Assembly (NCBI GenBank): GCA_005784505.1
Contig: VCAZ01000037.1
Location: 658,001 to 722,000 of the forward strand
DNA length: 64,000 nucleotides
DNA from: Bagarius yarrelli
Lineage: Eukaryota; Chordata; Actinopteri; Siluriformes; Sisoridae
Direction: 5' to 3'
Of the stretch, positions 11,161 through 24,378 are shown piece by piece. The translations under genes were made by a program, and so were the position numbers. How positions within the stretch are numbered: the first letter of the stretch is position 1; the number at the start of each line of letters is the position of its first letter. Below the pieces are notes generated by a model. That model searched no databases. It was not told where the DNA came from and saw only the letters and a program-made list of their open reading frames with translations.

Positions 11161-14100
11161 TTACACAGATTTAAATGCTTTAGAAGAATAAAAGTCTAGA
11201 AGAATTAAAGTAAAAAAAAGTATAAAAGTATATAGAAGGATAAAGTATAAAAGTATAGATAAATAAAGTATAAAAGTGTAAAGAATAAAGTATAAAGAAT
11301 AATATAAAAGCACATAGAAGAATAAAAGTATAAAAGTATAGAAGAATAAAGTATAAAAGTATATAGAAGAATAAAGTATAAAAGTATAGAAGAATAAAGT
11401 ATAAAAGCACATAGAAGAATAAAGTATAAAAGTGTAGAGGAAAAAAAGAATAAAAGTATAGATGAATAAAGTATCAAGTATAGAGAAAATAAAGTATAAA
11501 AGTATAAAGAAATAAAGCATAGAAGCAAAAAGTCATAAAAAGAGTATAGAAGTAATAAAGTAATAAAGTATAGATAGAATAAAGTATAAAAGTATAGATA
11601 AAAGAATAAAGTATAACAAGTATTAAATATAGAAGAAAAAGTAAAAGTCAAAAGTATAGAAAAAGATAAAGATAAAAATATATAAGAAAGTATAAAGTAA
11701 TAAAGTAAAAAGTATATAAGAAGATAAAATAAAGTAAGTATAAAAAGTATAGAAGAATAAAGTATAAAAGAGAGAAGAAAACATAAAAAAGTAAGAATAA
11801 AAGTAAGAAGAAAGTAAAAGTATAAAAGTATAGCAATAAAAGTATAGAAGTAATAGAAGTATAAAAAATAAATATAGCAAGAATAAAGTATAAAAAGTAT
11901 ATAAGAAGAATAAAAGTTAAAAAATATAAAGATAAAGTATAAAAGTATAAAAAGTATAGAAGAAATAAGACAATAAGTATAAGAAGGAATAAAGCATAAA
12001 AGTATAGAAGAAATAAAGTATAAAAATAAAACAATAAAGATAAAGTATAATAGTTAAAATAAAAGATAAAAGTATAAAAGTATAGAAGGATAAAATAAAA
12101 AGTATAGAAGAATAAGTCTAAAAGTATAAAGTAGAAGAATTATAAAAGTATAAAAAGTATAGAAGAATAAAGCATACAAGTATAAAGAATAAAGTATAAA
12201 AATATAAAGTAAAAGAATAAAGTATAAAAGTATAGAAGAATAAAGTATAAAAGTATAGAAGAATAAAGTATAAAAATATAAAGTAATAAATAACAATAAA
12301 AGATAAGTATAAGTATAAAAGGACATAAAAATAAATAAAGTATAAAAAGAATAAAAGATAAAGTATAAAAGTATAGAAAAATAAAGTATAAAGTAAAAGA
12401 AATAAAGCATATAGAAATAAAAGCATAAAATATAGAGGAATAAGTATAAAAGTATAGAAGAATAAAGTATAAAAGTATATAAAAGAATAAAGAAATAAAG
12501 TATAAAAGAAGTATAGAAGAATAAAGTATATAAAGTAAAATAATAAAGAGAAATAAAGTATAAACAAGTATAGAGAATAAAGATAAAGTAATAAGAGTAT
12601 TATAAAGTATAATAATAAGAAGAATAAAGCATAAAAGTAAGAGAATAAATATCAAAACTATAAATAGAGATAAAAAAAGAAATAAAGTATAAAGTATAGA
12701 AGAATAAGCATAAAAGTATAGAAGAATAAGTATATAAAATATATAAGTATAGAAGAATAAGATAAATAAATATAAAAGTAAGAAAGTATAGAAGCATATA
12801 AAGTATATAGAAATAACGTATATAAGAATAAAGTAAAGTATAGAGAAATAAAGTATAGAAGTAAAAGTTAAAATATAAAAGTATAAAAATAGTAGAAGAA
12901 AGTATAAAGTAATAAGATAAGTATAAAGTATATAAAATAAAGTAAGAAAAGTATAAAAGTATAGAAGAAGAAGTATAAAATATAGAAGAATAAAGCTATA
13001 AAAGTATATAGAAGAATAATGAAAGTCAATAAAGTATAAAGTATAACATACAGTATAGAAAGGTATAGCAGAATAAAGTATAAAAAGAATAAAAGTATAG
13101 AAGATAAAAAAAAAGTATAGAATATAAAGTCTAAAAATATAAAACGTATAGAAGATAAAGTATAAAGTATAAAGAATAAAGATAAGTATAGAGAATAAGT
13201 ATAAAAATATAAGTAAAAAGAAAATAAAGTTAAAAGTATAGAAGAAATAAAGTATAAAATATAAAGTATAGAAGAATAAAGCATAAAAGATAGAAAATAA
13301 GTAATAAAAGTATAGAAAGTAAGATAAAAAGTATAATAAGAATAAGTATAAAAGTATATAAAAATAAAGTATAGAAGAATAAAGTATAAAATAAAGTATA
13401 AATAAGTATAGAAGAATAAAAAGTATAAAAGTATAGAAGAATAAAGTAAAGTATAAAAAGTCATAAAGTATAGAGAATAAATAAAGCATAAAAGTATAGA
13501 AGAATAAAAGTAAAAGTATATCAAAAGAAAGATAAATAAAAATATAAAAAGTATAAGAATATAAAGTATAGAAAAAGTATAGAAGAATAAAGTATAAAAG
13601 TATAGAAGAAAAAAGAATAAAACATAAAGTATAAAAATAAAAGTATAGAAGATAAAGTATAAAACAATAAATATAAAGTATAATAATTAAAGTATAGAAA
13701 TAAAGTATAAAGAAAGTAGAATAAAGTATAAAAAAAGTATAAAAGTATAGAAGAATAAAGTATAAAAGTATAGAAGAATAAAAAAGCATAAAAGTATAAA
13801 AATAGAAGATAAAGTATAAAAATAATAATATAAGTTAAAATAAAGTATAGAAGAATAAAGTATAAAGTATATAAGATAGATAAAGTATAGACAGAATAAA
13901 GAACATAAAAGTATAGAAGAATAAAGTAAAAGTATAGAAGAATATAAAAGTATAGAAAAGTATCAAGTATAAAAATATAGAGAATAAAGTATACAAGTAA
14001 GAAGAATAAAGTATAAAGATAAAGTATAAAGTATATAAGAATATAAAGTATAAAGCTACAGTATAAATAAAGTAAAGTATAGAAGATAAAGTATAAAAAG

Positions 14101-17100
14101 TATAAAGTATAAAGTAGAATAAAGTATAGAAAAGTATAGAAGAATAAAGTATAAAAGTATAGAAGAATAAAGCATAAAAGTATAGAAGAATAAAGTATAA
14201 AAATATATAAAAGAATAAAAAGTATAAAAAGTAAGATAAAAATAAAGTATAAAATATAAAGAATAAACAATATAGAAGAATAAAAGCATAAAAGTATAGA
14301 GAATAAAGTATAAAAAGTATAGAAGAAAAGTAAAAGTATAAAAAGTATATAAAGAATAAAGTAAAGTAAAAATAAGTATAAAGTATAAAATAAAGACAGA
14401 AGTAAGAAGAATAAAGTATAAAAAAGAGATAAAGTAAAAGTATACGAATACAAGTATAAAAGTATAAAAGAATAACGTATAAAGTATAGAAGAATAAGTA
14501 TAAAAATGATAAATAAAGTAAGAATAAAAGTATAAAAAGTATAGAGGAATAAAGTATAAAAGTATAGAAGAATAAAGTAATAAGTAAGATATAAAGTATA
14601 GATAGAAGAATAAAGTATAAAAGTATAATAGAAGAATAAATAACGTATAAAAAGTATAAAGATAAAGTATAAAAAGTATAGCATAAAGTATAAAAGTCTA
14701 GAAGAATAAAGTATAAAAATATAAAAGAATATATAAAGATATAAACGGAAGAAAGTAAAAAGTATAAAAGTAAAAGTATAGAAGAATAAAGTATAAAAAG
14801 TATAGAAGAATATAGAAGAAAGAAAAATATAAAGTATAAAAGTATAAAATATAAAAGATATAAGAATAAAAATATAAAGTATAGAAGAATAAAGTATAAA
14901 AGTATAGAAGAATATAAAGCAATAAGAAGAAGAGTAAGCATAAAAGAATATAAAAGTATAAAGAATAAAGTATAAAAATATAAAGGTATAGAAGACGTAA
15001 AAGTAGAAGAAATAGTAAAAAGTATAAGTATAAAGAAGAAGAATAAAGTATAATAATATAAAAGTAGTAGAAGAATAAAAGATAAAAGTATAGAAGAATA
15101 AAGTATAAAAGTATAGAAAGTATAGTAAGAATAAAGTAATAAAAGTAAAGTAAAATAAGTATAAAAATATAAGTATAAAAGAAGAAGAAATAAAGTATAA
15201 AAGTATAAGAAGTAAGAGGAATAAAGTATAAAAATAGAAGAATAAGTATAAAAATATAAAGTAGATAGAAAAGATAAAGTATAAAAGTAAGAAGAATAAA
15301 GAATAAGCATAAAAGTATAGAAGAATAAAGTATAAAGTATATAAAGTATAAAGTAATATAGAAGTATAAAAGTAAAGTATAAAAGAAAGAATCAAAGTAA
15401 AAAAAGAAAAGTATAGAAGAATAAAGTATAAAAGTATAGAAGTAAGTAATAAAGTATAGAGGATATAGAAGTATAAAGTATAGAAGAATTAAAAAGTATA
15501 AGAAGTATAAAGTATAAAAGTATAAAAATATAAAAGTATAGAGAAGTATAAAAGTATAAAGTATAAGAGTATAGAAGAATAAAGTATAAAAAGTATAAAG
15601 TATAATAGAAAATAAAAGTATAGAAAAATATAAAGTATAGAAGAATAAAGTATAGAAGAATAAAATAATATATAAAGTATAGAGGAATAATAAAGTATAA
15701 AAGTATAGAAGAAATAAAAAGTATAAAGTATAAACGTAAGAGGATAAGAAGTATAAAAATATAGAGAATAAAGTATAAAATTAAAAGAATAAAAGTATAA
15801 AAGATAAAAATAAAGATAGAAAAGTATAGAGAAATAAAGTAGTAAAAAGTATAGAAAATAAAGTATAGATAAAGTATAGAAGAATAAGTAAAAGTATAAA
15901 AGAAAAAAGTATTAAACATAAAGTATAAAGACATAAAAATATAGGAATAAAGTATAAAATACGTATAGAAGAATTAAAGTATAACGAAATAATAAAGTCA
16001 TAGGGAACAAAAGTAGTAAAGTAAAACGTATAAAGGAATAAAGTATAAAGTTAAAGTATAAAGAATAAAGTATATAAAAGTATAAACGTAAATAAGAAGA
16101 AGTAAAGCAATAAAGTATAAAAGTATAGAATAAAGTATATAAAATATAAAGTATAAACAGTATAGAAGATAAAGTATAAAAAGTATAAAAGTATAGAAGA
16201 ATAAACATAAGAAGTATAGAAGAATAAAAGTATAAAAATATAAAGTATAGAAGAATAAGTATAAAAGTATAGAAGAATAAAGTATAAAATAAGTAGTCGA
16301 TAAAGCATAAAAAGTATTAGAGAAATAAGTATAAAAAATATAAACGTATAGATGGAATAAAGTATAAAAATAGTATAGAAGAATAACGTATAAAATTAGA
16401 AGAATAAAGTATAAAAATATAAAGTATAGAGAATTAAAAGTATATTAAAAGTATAGAACGAATAAAGTTAAATATAAAGAATTATAAAAGTATAGAAGAA
16501 TAAAGAATAAAGTAAAATATAAAAAGAATAAAGTATAAATAATATATAAGATAAAATAAAGTATAAAAATAAGAATAGAAAAATAGAATAAAAAAGTATA
16601 GAAGAATAAAAGTATAAAAATATAAAAGTATAGAGAATAAAGTATAAAAGTATAGAAGAATAAAGTATAGAAGTATAGAAGAATAAGCATAAAAATATAA
16701 AGTATAGAGATAAAGATAAAAAGTATAAAAGTATAAGAAATAAAGAAGAAGAATAAAGTAATAGAAGAATAATAAAAATGTATAGTAAGAATAAAGTCTA
16801 AAAGTAGAAAATAAATATAAAATATAAAGTATAGAAAAAGAAGGTTTGTAAAAGTATAGAATATAAAAGGTATAAAAGTATAAAGAATAAGATAAAATAA
16901 CAAGAAAGTATAAAAAGATAAAGTATAGAAGAATAAGTAGTATAAAAGTATAGAAGAAAAAGTAGAATAATAGACTAAAGTATCCCTGAAAGAAAAGTAT
17001 AAAAGTATAGAAGAATAACGATATAAAAATATAAAGTATAGAAGAATAAAGTATAAAAGTATAGAAAATACAAGTATATATAAAGATAGAGCATAAAGTA

Positions 17101-17842
17101 AAAAGTATAGAAGAATAACGTATAAAATCTAAGTATAGAGACAAAGCATAGAAGCGCGTAAAGAGAATAAAGTATAAAAATATAAAGTATAGAAAGGTAA
17201 ATAAAGTTAAAAGTATAGAAGAATAAAGTATAAAAAGTATAGAAGAAGAAAAGTATAGAAAAATATCAAAAAGTAAGAAGAAAAGTAGAAGTATAAAAGG
17301 TTATAGAAGAATATAAAAAGTATAAAAGTATAGAAGAATAAAGCAAAAAGTATAGAAAAGAATAAAGTCTAAAAATATAAAGTATAGAGGAATAAAGTAT
17401 AAAAGTATAGAAGAATAAAGTATAAAATAAAGTATATAGAAGAATAAAGTATAAAAGTACATAGAAGAACAAAGTATAGAGGAATAAAAGTATAAAAATA
17501 TATAAGAAAACGTATAAAATATAAAGAATAGAAATAAATATAAAAGTATAGAAGATACTTATATTAGTAATAAAGCATAAAAGTATAGAAGAAAGATAAA
17601 AGTATAAAAAAATATAAAAGTTATAAAGTATAGGAAAAGTATAAAAGTATAGAGGAATAAAGTATAAAAGTATAGAGGAATAAAGTATAAAAGTATAGAG
17701 GAATAAAGTATAAAAGTATAGAAGTATTAAACTAAGAAGCGAATAAAGATAAAGTAGAGAAATAAAAATCTAGTATGTAAAGATGTATAGGTGAAAAATA
17801 AAGTATAAAAGTATAGAGGAATAAAGTATAAAAGTATAGATG
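11161..17842. repeat. 6.7-kb degenerate 23-bp AT-rich tandem array
   Basis: A long tandem array; where regular (for example 12234-12270) the period is 23 bp, the unit combining GAAGAATAAA with GTATAAAAGTATA. Units vary by small indels throughout, giving local 20-25 bp steps. The plus strand is almost free of C and reads A, G and T; the minus strand is pyrimidine-rich. The minus unit contains no stop codon in any frame, so frames of up to 624 residues appear, composed almost only of Leu, Tyr, Phe, Ile, Ser and Thr with a 23-residue period. These are repeat artefacts, not genes. The array lies between the FEN1 coding exons and the likely FEN1 first exon. Confidence 0.95.
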
Positions 17843-18213
17843 AAATTTTCACCAATGCATAAAATTATAACAGAAATATAATAAATATAATAAACACTAT
17901 AAACTGAGAAACATAAACACGAAATACAATAACACATTATATACACAATGAAATTAGTTCACTTCATTCATTTAATGTTTCTCCTCATTATTATGCTGTA
18001 ATTTATCGCTATATTAACGCGCATTTATAATTTGTACACTACACGAACACACACTTGTGTGTAACATAAAGGATGGATACTGTGTGTAAATAATGTAGCG
18101 CGCAACATTGCAGCTAATGTACACACTTTTGTAGGCATCAGCAAAACAAATTCATACTGCACGTCTTCAGCTAAACGCGACAAACTGAAAAACAACCAAA
18201 CTTCATAACTTAC

Positions 18214-18400
18214 CCGAAAAAAGATTTTCCACACAATTCCACACACCTAAAATCCCCCAAAGCGCCACCAGCACGACTTTTCGCGCGCTGAGACAACGCA
18301 CGACTCGCCTAATCAGACATTAAGTGTCGATCGAACAGTCCTCATCACACAGAAACTGTTCATCGATTTCTCAAAAGCGACTAATTTGGTCTAGTGCATA
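18214..18400 (-). other. fen1: Probable FEN1 non-coding first exon
   Basis: The minus strand reads TTTTTTCGG followed by GTAAGT, a consensus 5' splice donor (exon end 18214). The FEN1 start-codon exon has an acceptor just upstream (TTTTTTCAG near 11153) and no promoter-like sequence around it. The region at 18230-18420 is locally CpG-rich with an E2F-like site. I infer a 5'-untranslated exon here whose intron spans the 23-bp array. The 5' boundary is a guess. Confidence 0.5.
18278..18286. promoter_or_regulatory. E2F-like site, probable FEN1 promoter
   Basis: TTTTCGCGC matches the E2F consensus TTTSSCGC and sits in a small CpG-rich patch just upstream of, or inside, the predicted first exon. 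FEN1 is an S-phase gene, and E2F control of replication genes is established knowledge; binding here is inferred. Confidence 0.4.
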
Positions 18401-18429
18401 AACCGCGTCCGCCTTTGATCACAGGATGT

Positions 18430-19290
18430 TTTCAAGTATTCGCGCTTAAGAGGGAACTGGGAACTTTCCGTATAGTTAGAAAGAATCCCTAACGTGTAGG
18501 TTTTGAAGGCTACGACTTCTCTGTTAAATAATTAAATTGATGGCATAAAAGTAGTTTAATTATTTTTATTTTAAACAATTATTTCTTATCAATTATTCAC
18601 ACTCCAGATTTGATGAAACTGGTCTTAAATGAATTAAATTGTAAGTGGTAATTTAAAATTCCGTTTGTGTTTCAAATAATGATTACAAGATTGAATAGTT
18701 TGTTCATCAAACCGGGCTTTTCCAATAACTTAAAAATAACTTGCACTTTAACAATAAATCAAGTTATAACCAAAAGAACTCATTGATTTCAGTTCAACGC
18801 CAGTGAGTTTTAATTCCGACTTCCGAGTGCTAATGTCGGAAGTAGGAGGTTCCGTTTTGGAGTTCCGGGACATCTGTGCAATACGAACAAATAATAGATA
18901 ATAAACAAATGATCCGCAAATAAAACTCTTAAAAATTAAAATTATTATTAATATTCATGATCAGCGGTTGTAACACGTCAGTGATAAATCAGGTGAGTCT
19001 GGTCGAAAGTGGATACAAATAAATATTTTAAATAGACCCAATATTTGCTGGCTTTCTGTAATTCTGGTATAAAGTAAACGTCTCCAAACAGGTTACTGTT
19101 ACTTACTGGCCACGCCCACCCCGGAAAACTGTCTGTATTTTGATTTGGAGGTGACGTGGATACGGCAAATAGTCGCCGCCTCTTGAGTCATTTTGATGTG
19201 CTACAGAAGTAAACCGACCTGCTGTGGACCGTTTACAGCCCTGAGATACTCGCAAAAATGCGGCTGTCAGTATTTTTTCAACACTGACCA
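18430..19290. other. AT-rich spacer between divergent promoters, nothing recognised
   Basis: No gene or clear repeat is seen. It separates the FEN1 promoter patch from a second CpG-richer patch at about 19300-19400 that could serve TM9SF1. Confidence 0.4.
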
Positions 19291-19299
19291 CAAATATTA

Positions 19300-19400
19300 G
19301 TAGAGAGAAGCGCTGCGTTCCCCCGAGCCCGAGCGCGGAACCGGAGGATTTCTGGACTCCAGGCAGCGGAAACAGGTCGCTATACGGAAGTGGTTAGTAC
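19300..19400 (+). promoter_or_regulatory. CpG-rich patch, candidate TM9SF1 5' exon
   Basis: A short GC-rich stretch (CCCGAGCCCGAGCGCGGAAC near 19322) stands out from AT-rich flanks. Possible plus-strand donors are CAG before GTCGCT and GTG before GTTAGT. TM9SF1 coding begins 5 kb downstream just after an acceptor at 24372-24373, so it needs an upstream non-coding exon; this is the best-looking candidate, but the link is inferred. Confidence 0.25.
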
Positions 19401-21655
19401 AGGGCAGGTTAGCCTCACAGCTACACACTAACTACCCAGTTTAATAAAAGAACAGCTTTAGAGCATCAAGAAAAACTTAAATAGTAAAATATTGAACTTT
19501 ATAGTTGGGTCAATTAAATTATTTATTAAATAGCTTGTAAACTAATATCGCGATTATTTTGTCTTCTTCTGACTGTGAGCTGTATTTGCCCTGAAGCAAA
19601 AAAGTGCACAGTGGATCTGAACAGCTGGTCCTCCACACTGTCTTCTGTGGAAAGTATAAACTGCCACACACACACACACACACACACACACACCAGAGGC
19701 ACTGTGTATATATACACACACACACACACACACAATTAAACAATGTACAGAACACATTTCAGCAAATAGCCCATCTCTAAGCCAGATTGGGTTGAGCATA
19801 AAAAAATAAAACTAAAATCACAGCATCAGTATTAATTAAACTAAAATAATTAGTATTATTGTTATAATTAGTATAAATTAGTATTAGTAGTATAGTAACA
19901 CTTGTGTATTATAATGCACAAGTAACTAGAGAAAAAAAATAATAAGATGCCATTAAATACAATGCAACAAATAGGCTTTTAAATGAACTTCTACAGCTCC
20001 ATGAGGGAGGTCATTTTTATAAGGGCTTTTAAAGTCCTGGCCAGTTTTAATGATTTGTATAATCTTATTCAAGCAAAAACTTAAGTTAGGGTTTTATTTA
20101 AATCAGCTGCACTTGTGAATAATTTCCCATCAACATCTCCTAAAATTACACAGTCATCCAAAAGATGAAATACCAAAACCTGATCGCCGTCATCCGAATC
20201 GTACGAAAAGAAAACAGGGTCTAAAATTTTAATATTTGTTTTACAAAAAAAAACCAACCAAACACACACAATTATTTAACTCAAAATACATTGCAATTTG
20301 GTAAATTTGTTGTAAAATGTATGGCGGTAATGAACATTATACATTTTATGCAGTCTTGCTTTAGACTCTATATAGAATTTATCGAATTACTGAACCATTT
20401 AAACATTTAAACAAAGTTCTAACCTTAACAACATACAGAATTTAATACATGAGAGGTTTTTGTACACTTTGTCCCCTCGCTCACTCAGGGTTCGTGGACA
20501 GCAGCAAAAAAAACAAGTCAACGATCCATCGCATATTTAAAAAAAGGTTCATGATAAAACGATCAAAATATCTGTTCATACAGAACGATCGAGCGTATCA
20601 TGCGCAGTTCATAGCTAAAAGCTTTTATAGCTTCTTTATTACAAAATGTTGTGAGCGGCTCATTTCTCTGCTGGTTTTCCATCACTGTTTTTAAACAGAA
20701 AGAAATGCAGTCACAGTCGTCACAGTCAGGATATCCGGCACACCGGCTGTGGAATTGAAGTGAACTTTATTCTAGGAGACAACCAGCACCCTTAACCACT
20801 GAGCCACCCGACCCCCAGTACAGCTAGTATGCTTAGTACATTGTGTGTGTATGTGATGTCTGACATTGATGCAGCTTGTTTTTCACAATAGTGTGTCAAT
20901 ATTCTAACCTCTAGTATTGATGCTTATTTATATTAAGTTTAAACAGATTTGCGCTTGTTACTATTTAATTAAAACCCTCAGTATGTGTCAAATGACGTCC
21001 TTCTCCGCTCTTGTAGTTGTAGCTGACACATACGGCTATTGCAGAAGAAAAAAAAAAGTCTTCGGCTTAGTATTTACAACCTCGTTTTACATTTTTTTTA
21101 CATTGTATTGCAATATATCGCAATATGTATTGAATCGTAACACCCTTGCCAATACACAGCCCTACAAGTGGGAGTAAAATGTTGTAATGTAAGTAATAAA
21201 ATGTTCATATTCAAAGAGTTTGATATTCAAAGTCTCAAAAATATATTTATCCCTGTGCCTTAGTGATGTAGCCTCCAATACAAGTAAAATTTTTGGAGTC
21301 AGTACAAAAAATTTTTTAAAGAATGCAACAGCAAAAAAATTAAAAATAAAAATAAACCCTTGTGCTTGCCGCCTTAAGTGCAGCAGTGGTGCTGGCAGCC
21401 TCATTTCCTGCTTTTCCAGTGCTGTTTTAATTGCGAAAATAAATCTGTTATACACTTGTGTAAATACACTCGGGCAGGCTGAGCTCATCACCGTCTCAAA
21501 ATGCACCTTTCATGTTGCACACATTCAGTGTTTTTTGTGATCAGTCATCACAAAAATGACACACAAATCAGCGTAAAAGGTTTTGAATTCAGCTGGCCGC
21601 ATGTTAACACGATATTGGGGAAAAAATTTGACATTGTGATAAGTTTTGCTACAAT
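19401..21655. other. AT-rich intergenic or intronic DNA with CA repeats
   Basis: Holds two (CA)n microsatellites at 19665-19694 and 19713-19734. A small SINE-tail-like fragment lies near 20785-20817 (CACCCTTAACCACTGAGCCA). TATTGCAATATATCG-type repeat sequence occurs near 21105-21165. No gene is recognised. It may be the first intron of TM9SF1. Confidence 0.45.
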
Positions 21656-21659
21656 ATAT

Positions 21660-24340
21660 ATTGCGATATAAAAAAAAATTCCCCAGGGTAGCGCCCAAGA
21701 TGGTGGCTTGGAGGTGGTAGCGATTTTAAGAGACTCTTGTTTCACTCACTCGTCCTTATGTTAGCAAAGAACTTGAGTCACTGAGTTCGGTTACTATTAT
21801 TGTGTAGCACGTCACGTTTTTTTAGTCACATCTCTGGCAAAGACGCCAGGACCTGTTTAGCCCGGCGCTAACAAAAGCACTCGAGATTATGACTGAGAAA
21901 ATTTCCAGCACCATAGATGATAAATTGGGCCCAAACAGAGAATAACGACGGCGGAGACATTTTCAGAGGATGCGCAAGTACAGGTACTCACCCAGGAAAA
22001 TAAGTTGCTATACTTAATGAATAAATTGATGATTAAGAAAGCAGAGGCTGGCGTTAAAACATCTAAATCTTGGGCTAATGGGGGGGGTTAATGCCGTTGC
22101 ATTTCTCCAAACGTGGATTCCGAAATTTCTCGACTTGCATGATGAGGATGGTCGCATTAAGATTAAGGGAGCGCATCGACTATTGAAAGAACTTCTAAAG
22201 TATTCGAGATGCGGGCTGCCGTTTTTTCAGTATTTGGACAAGAATGGCTCCAACACCTGATTTCCTGGCTGCCGTTTGGCGCCTGTCACGTATCGTGTTC
22301 AAATGTAGCTATACGAATCAGGGTTAGTGTTCTTTATTATTCATTCATTATTATTTTTTCTTTACAGATGTTATATGTTAAAACATCTGTCCGTGTTCCA
22401 GGTGGGTGGGTATAGGAGGCTCTGGTGTTTCTTCTGAGCCATAGTGAGAGGGTGACTTTTGTTGTTGTTTTTTGTCTCCCAAGAAATAAGGGGAATTGTT
22501 CCCAATTTTTATTTTAGTCTCTTTTATCGAGTGTTTTCTCCTTTCTTTTTGCCAGTTTGGCTTGTTTCAATGTGCTTTGTTTACTTTTGTATTTTGAGAC
22601 ACTCACAACATCGTGATGTTGATTACAGAGATGCTGGTTCTACCCGACTCATTCATTACATACCGTAAGCTACGGTTGGTAACTTAAGATTTTGTACTCG
22701 GAACGTAAGGAGGATTTCTCATCTTTTGCAAAAAGTAGTTATAATCATTAAAAAATGCCTTTCAGGGTTGGGGATAATATTAGGGATAAACATCAAAAGA
22801 TATATCATTATTAAGGGAACGTTCTCTGATTCTTTGTTAACTTAACAGCAGCACTGTCACGATTAAATTTGTGTGACTATTAATTAATTAAATAATTGTG
22901 ATTATGTGATTATTCCTGTTGGGGGCTAGAGATTAATGTGACGATTTTTAACACACTTTAAACATTTAAATAAATTAAATAAAGTTTTTAGTATATAATA
23001 AAAGAAGGTAGACCCCAAAAAATTCAGAAATGAGAAAATTCTGTAAATAGCAACCCCGTTACGATAAACGATGATGATAACAGGACATGTTATGAATGTA
23101 AGATTTTCAAACAAGGCTGATCCCTCTGCTTGCTGGCTTTAAAGATTACAGGAAAGCAACAATAGCAGGCATCGTGGCTGTAAATTGAGCTACGTCTCAG
23201 TGCTGCAAAACTCAGTTATTTGAACTTAACGCGTATTTGCTTAGCTTATTGCGTGCAGAGTTTGTGAGTGAAGTGGAGCGGTATGCCGAAAAGCATTTAT
23301 TAATTTATTTTTTCATTTAAGAGATTTAATTTATTTAATTTTATTTTCCACACTCTGTATGGAAGCAGGGTGCCACATCCAGCGACAGAGTAAAACTATT
23401 TGACATAACCGCAATTAGTATATGTACTTTTATTCTGTCTCTGGATGTGGAGAAAGCTTTAGATTCTGTTGAATGGCCTTATTTATTATATAGGGAGTGT
23501 GAACACTTTCTTATTGGTCTCAGATCTGATTATTTTCCTCTATTTCGGGGCATCAGGCAGGGCTGCCCCCTCTGGTCTTTGCTTTTTGCGATAGCAATAG
23601 CACCACTTGCTTAGATGATAAGAGAGGACGCGACTGTGTCTGGGGTGTCTCTGGGAAATAGGCAGCACAAAATCTCCTTATATGCAGATGATGTGCTGCT
23701 CTTTCTGAGGTGTCTGTGCCGACATTATTCAGGAATTTGGGCAATTTTTAAGGTATAAGAGAATTTTTTTTAATCAGTTGCCCTATATGAAGGAGATAAA
23801 AAGTCAGCAAATCAGTTTTCCGTCTTTCCCTTGAAATGTTCTGAGCACGGTTTTGTTTATTCAGGTAATAATGCAACTGCCTATTTCGGTCATTTGTACA
23901 AACTAATTTCACGCCGGTGTCAGAAAAAATTGGCAACGATCTGAATGGGTAGATTGCTCTCCCTTTATCCTGGGGGGGTTCACTGATAAAAATGCCCCGC
24001 TTACTGTATCCAATGCAAATAATTCCTGTCTAAACTTGGACCTTCCGAATATTAGAAGATACCAGTTGGTATCATAAAGTGGCTAAATAAAGATCCTAGA
24101 TCATTGTGGCCTAATCTGGAATCCTTACAATCCAGCTGCCCCTTAAGAACCCTTTTTGTTCACAATTCAAAGTTAAGGAGAACTCTTCCCTCATCTATAT
24201 AAGCTCCTATGATGCTGCTAGTACTTCTTATCTCAGACTGATTTGGGGGAAAAAGAGTTTGGGGTGGAGATTCTAGAAAAGGAGTGGGAGACAGTCTGGA
24301 TCAAAAGTACTAAAATAGCAAAGTCAAAATGTTTTCTTTA
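21660..24340 (+). mobile_element. Decayed L1-like LINE, internally deleted
   Basis: Begins with an L1-type leader (CGCCCAAGATGGTGGC near 21691). A frame at 22078-22260 (QTWIPKFLDLHDEDGRIKIK) resembles the C-terminal part of L1 ORF1. Reverse-transcriptase pieces follow around 23450-23710: SLDVEKAFDSVEWPYLLY, GIRQGCPLWSLLFAIAIAPL and ISLYADDVLLFL with YADD at 23681-23692. Stops, frameshifts and a much shortened length show it is dead. The 3' end lies about 30 bp before the TM9SF1 first coding exon. Confidence 0.75.
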
Positions 24341-24378
24341 TATGTGACATTAAAAAAATGTGTTCTTGCATAGGAACG

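Noticed and set aside
12140..15395. Long minus-strand frames (up to 624 codons) resembling multi-pass membrane proteins
   Set aside because: They are translations of the 23-bp tandem array, open in several overlapping frames with the same periodic residues. No codon logic, promoter or domain supports them.
1..17842. CRISPR-like regular spacing of repeats
   Set aside because: Repeats are direct tandems without unique spacers, in a vertebrate genome.
20449..21540. Several 80-110 residue frames between FEN1 and TM9SF1
   Set aside because: AT-rich sequence, no conserved motif, no consistent splice sites; some overlap dispersed repeats.
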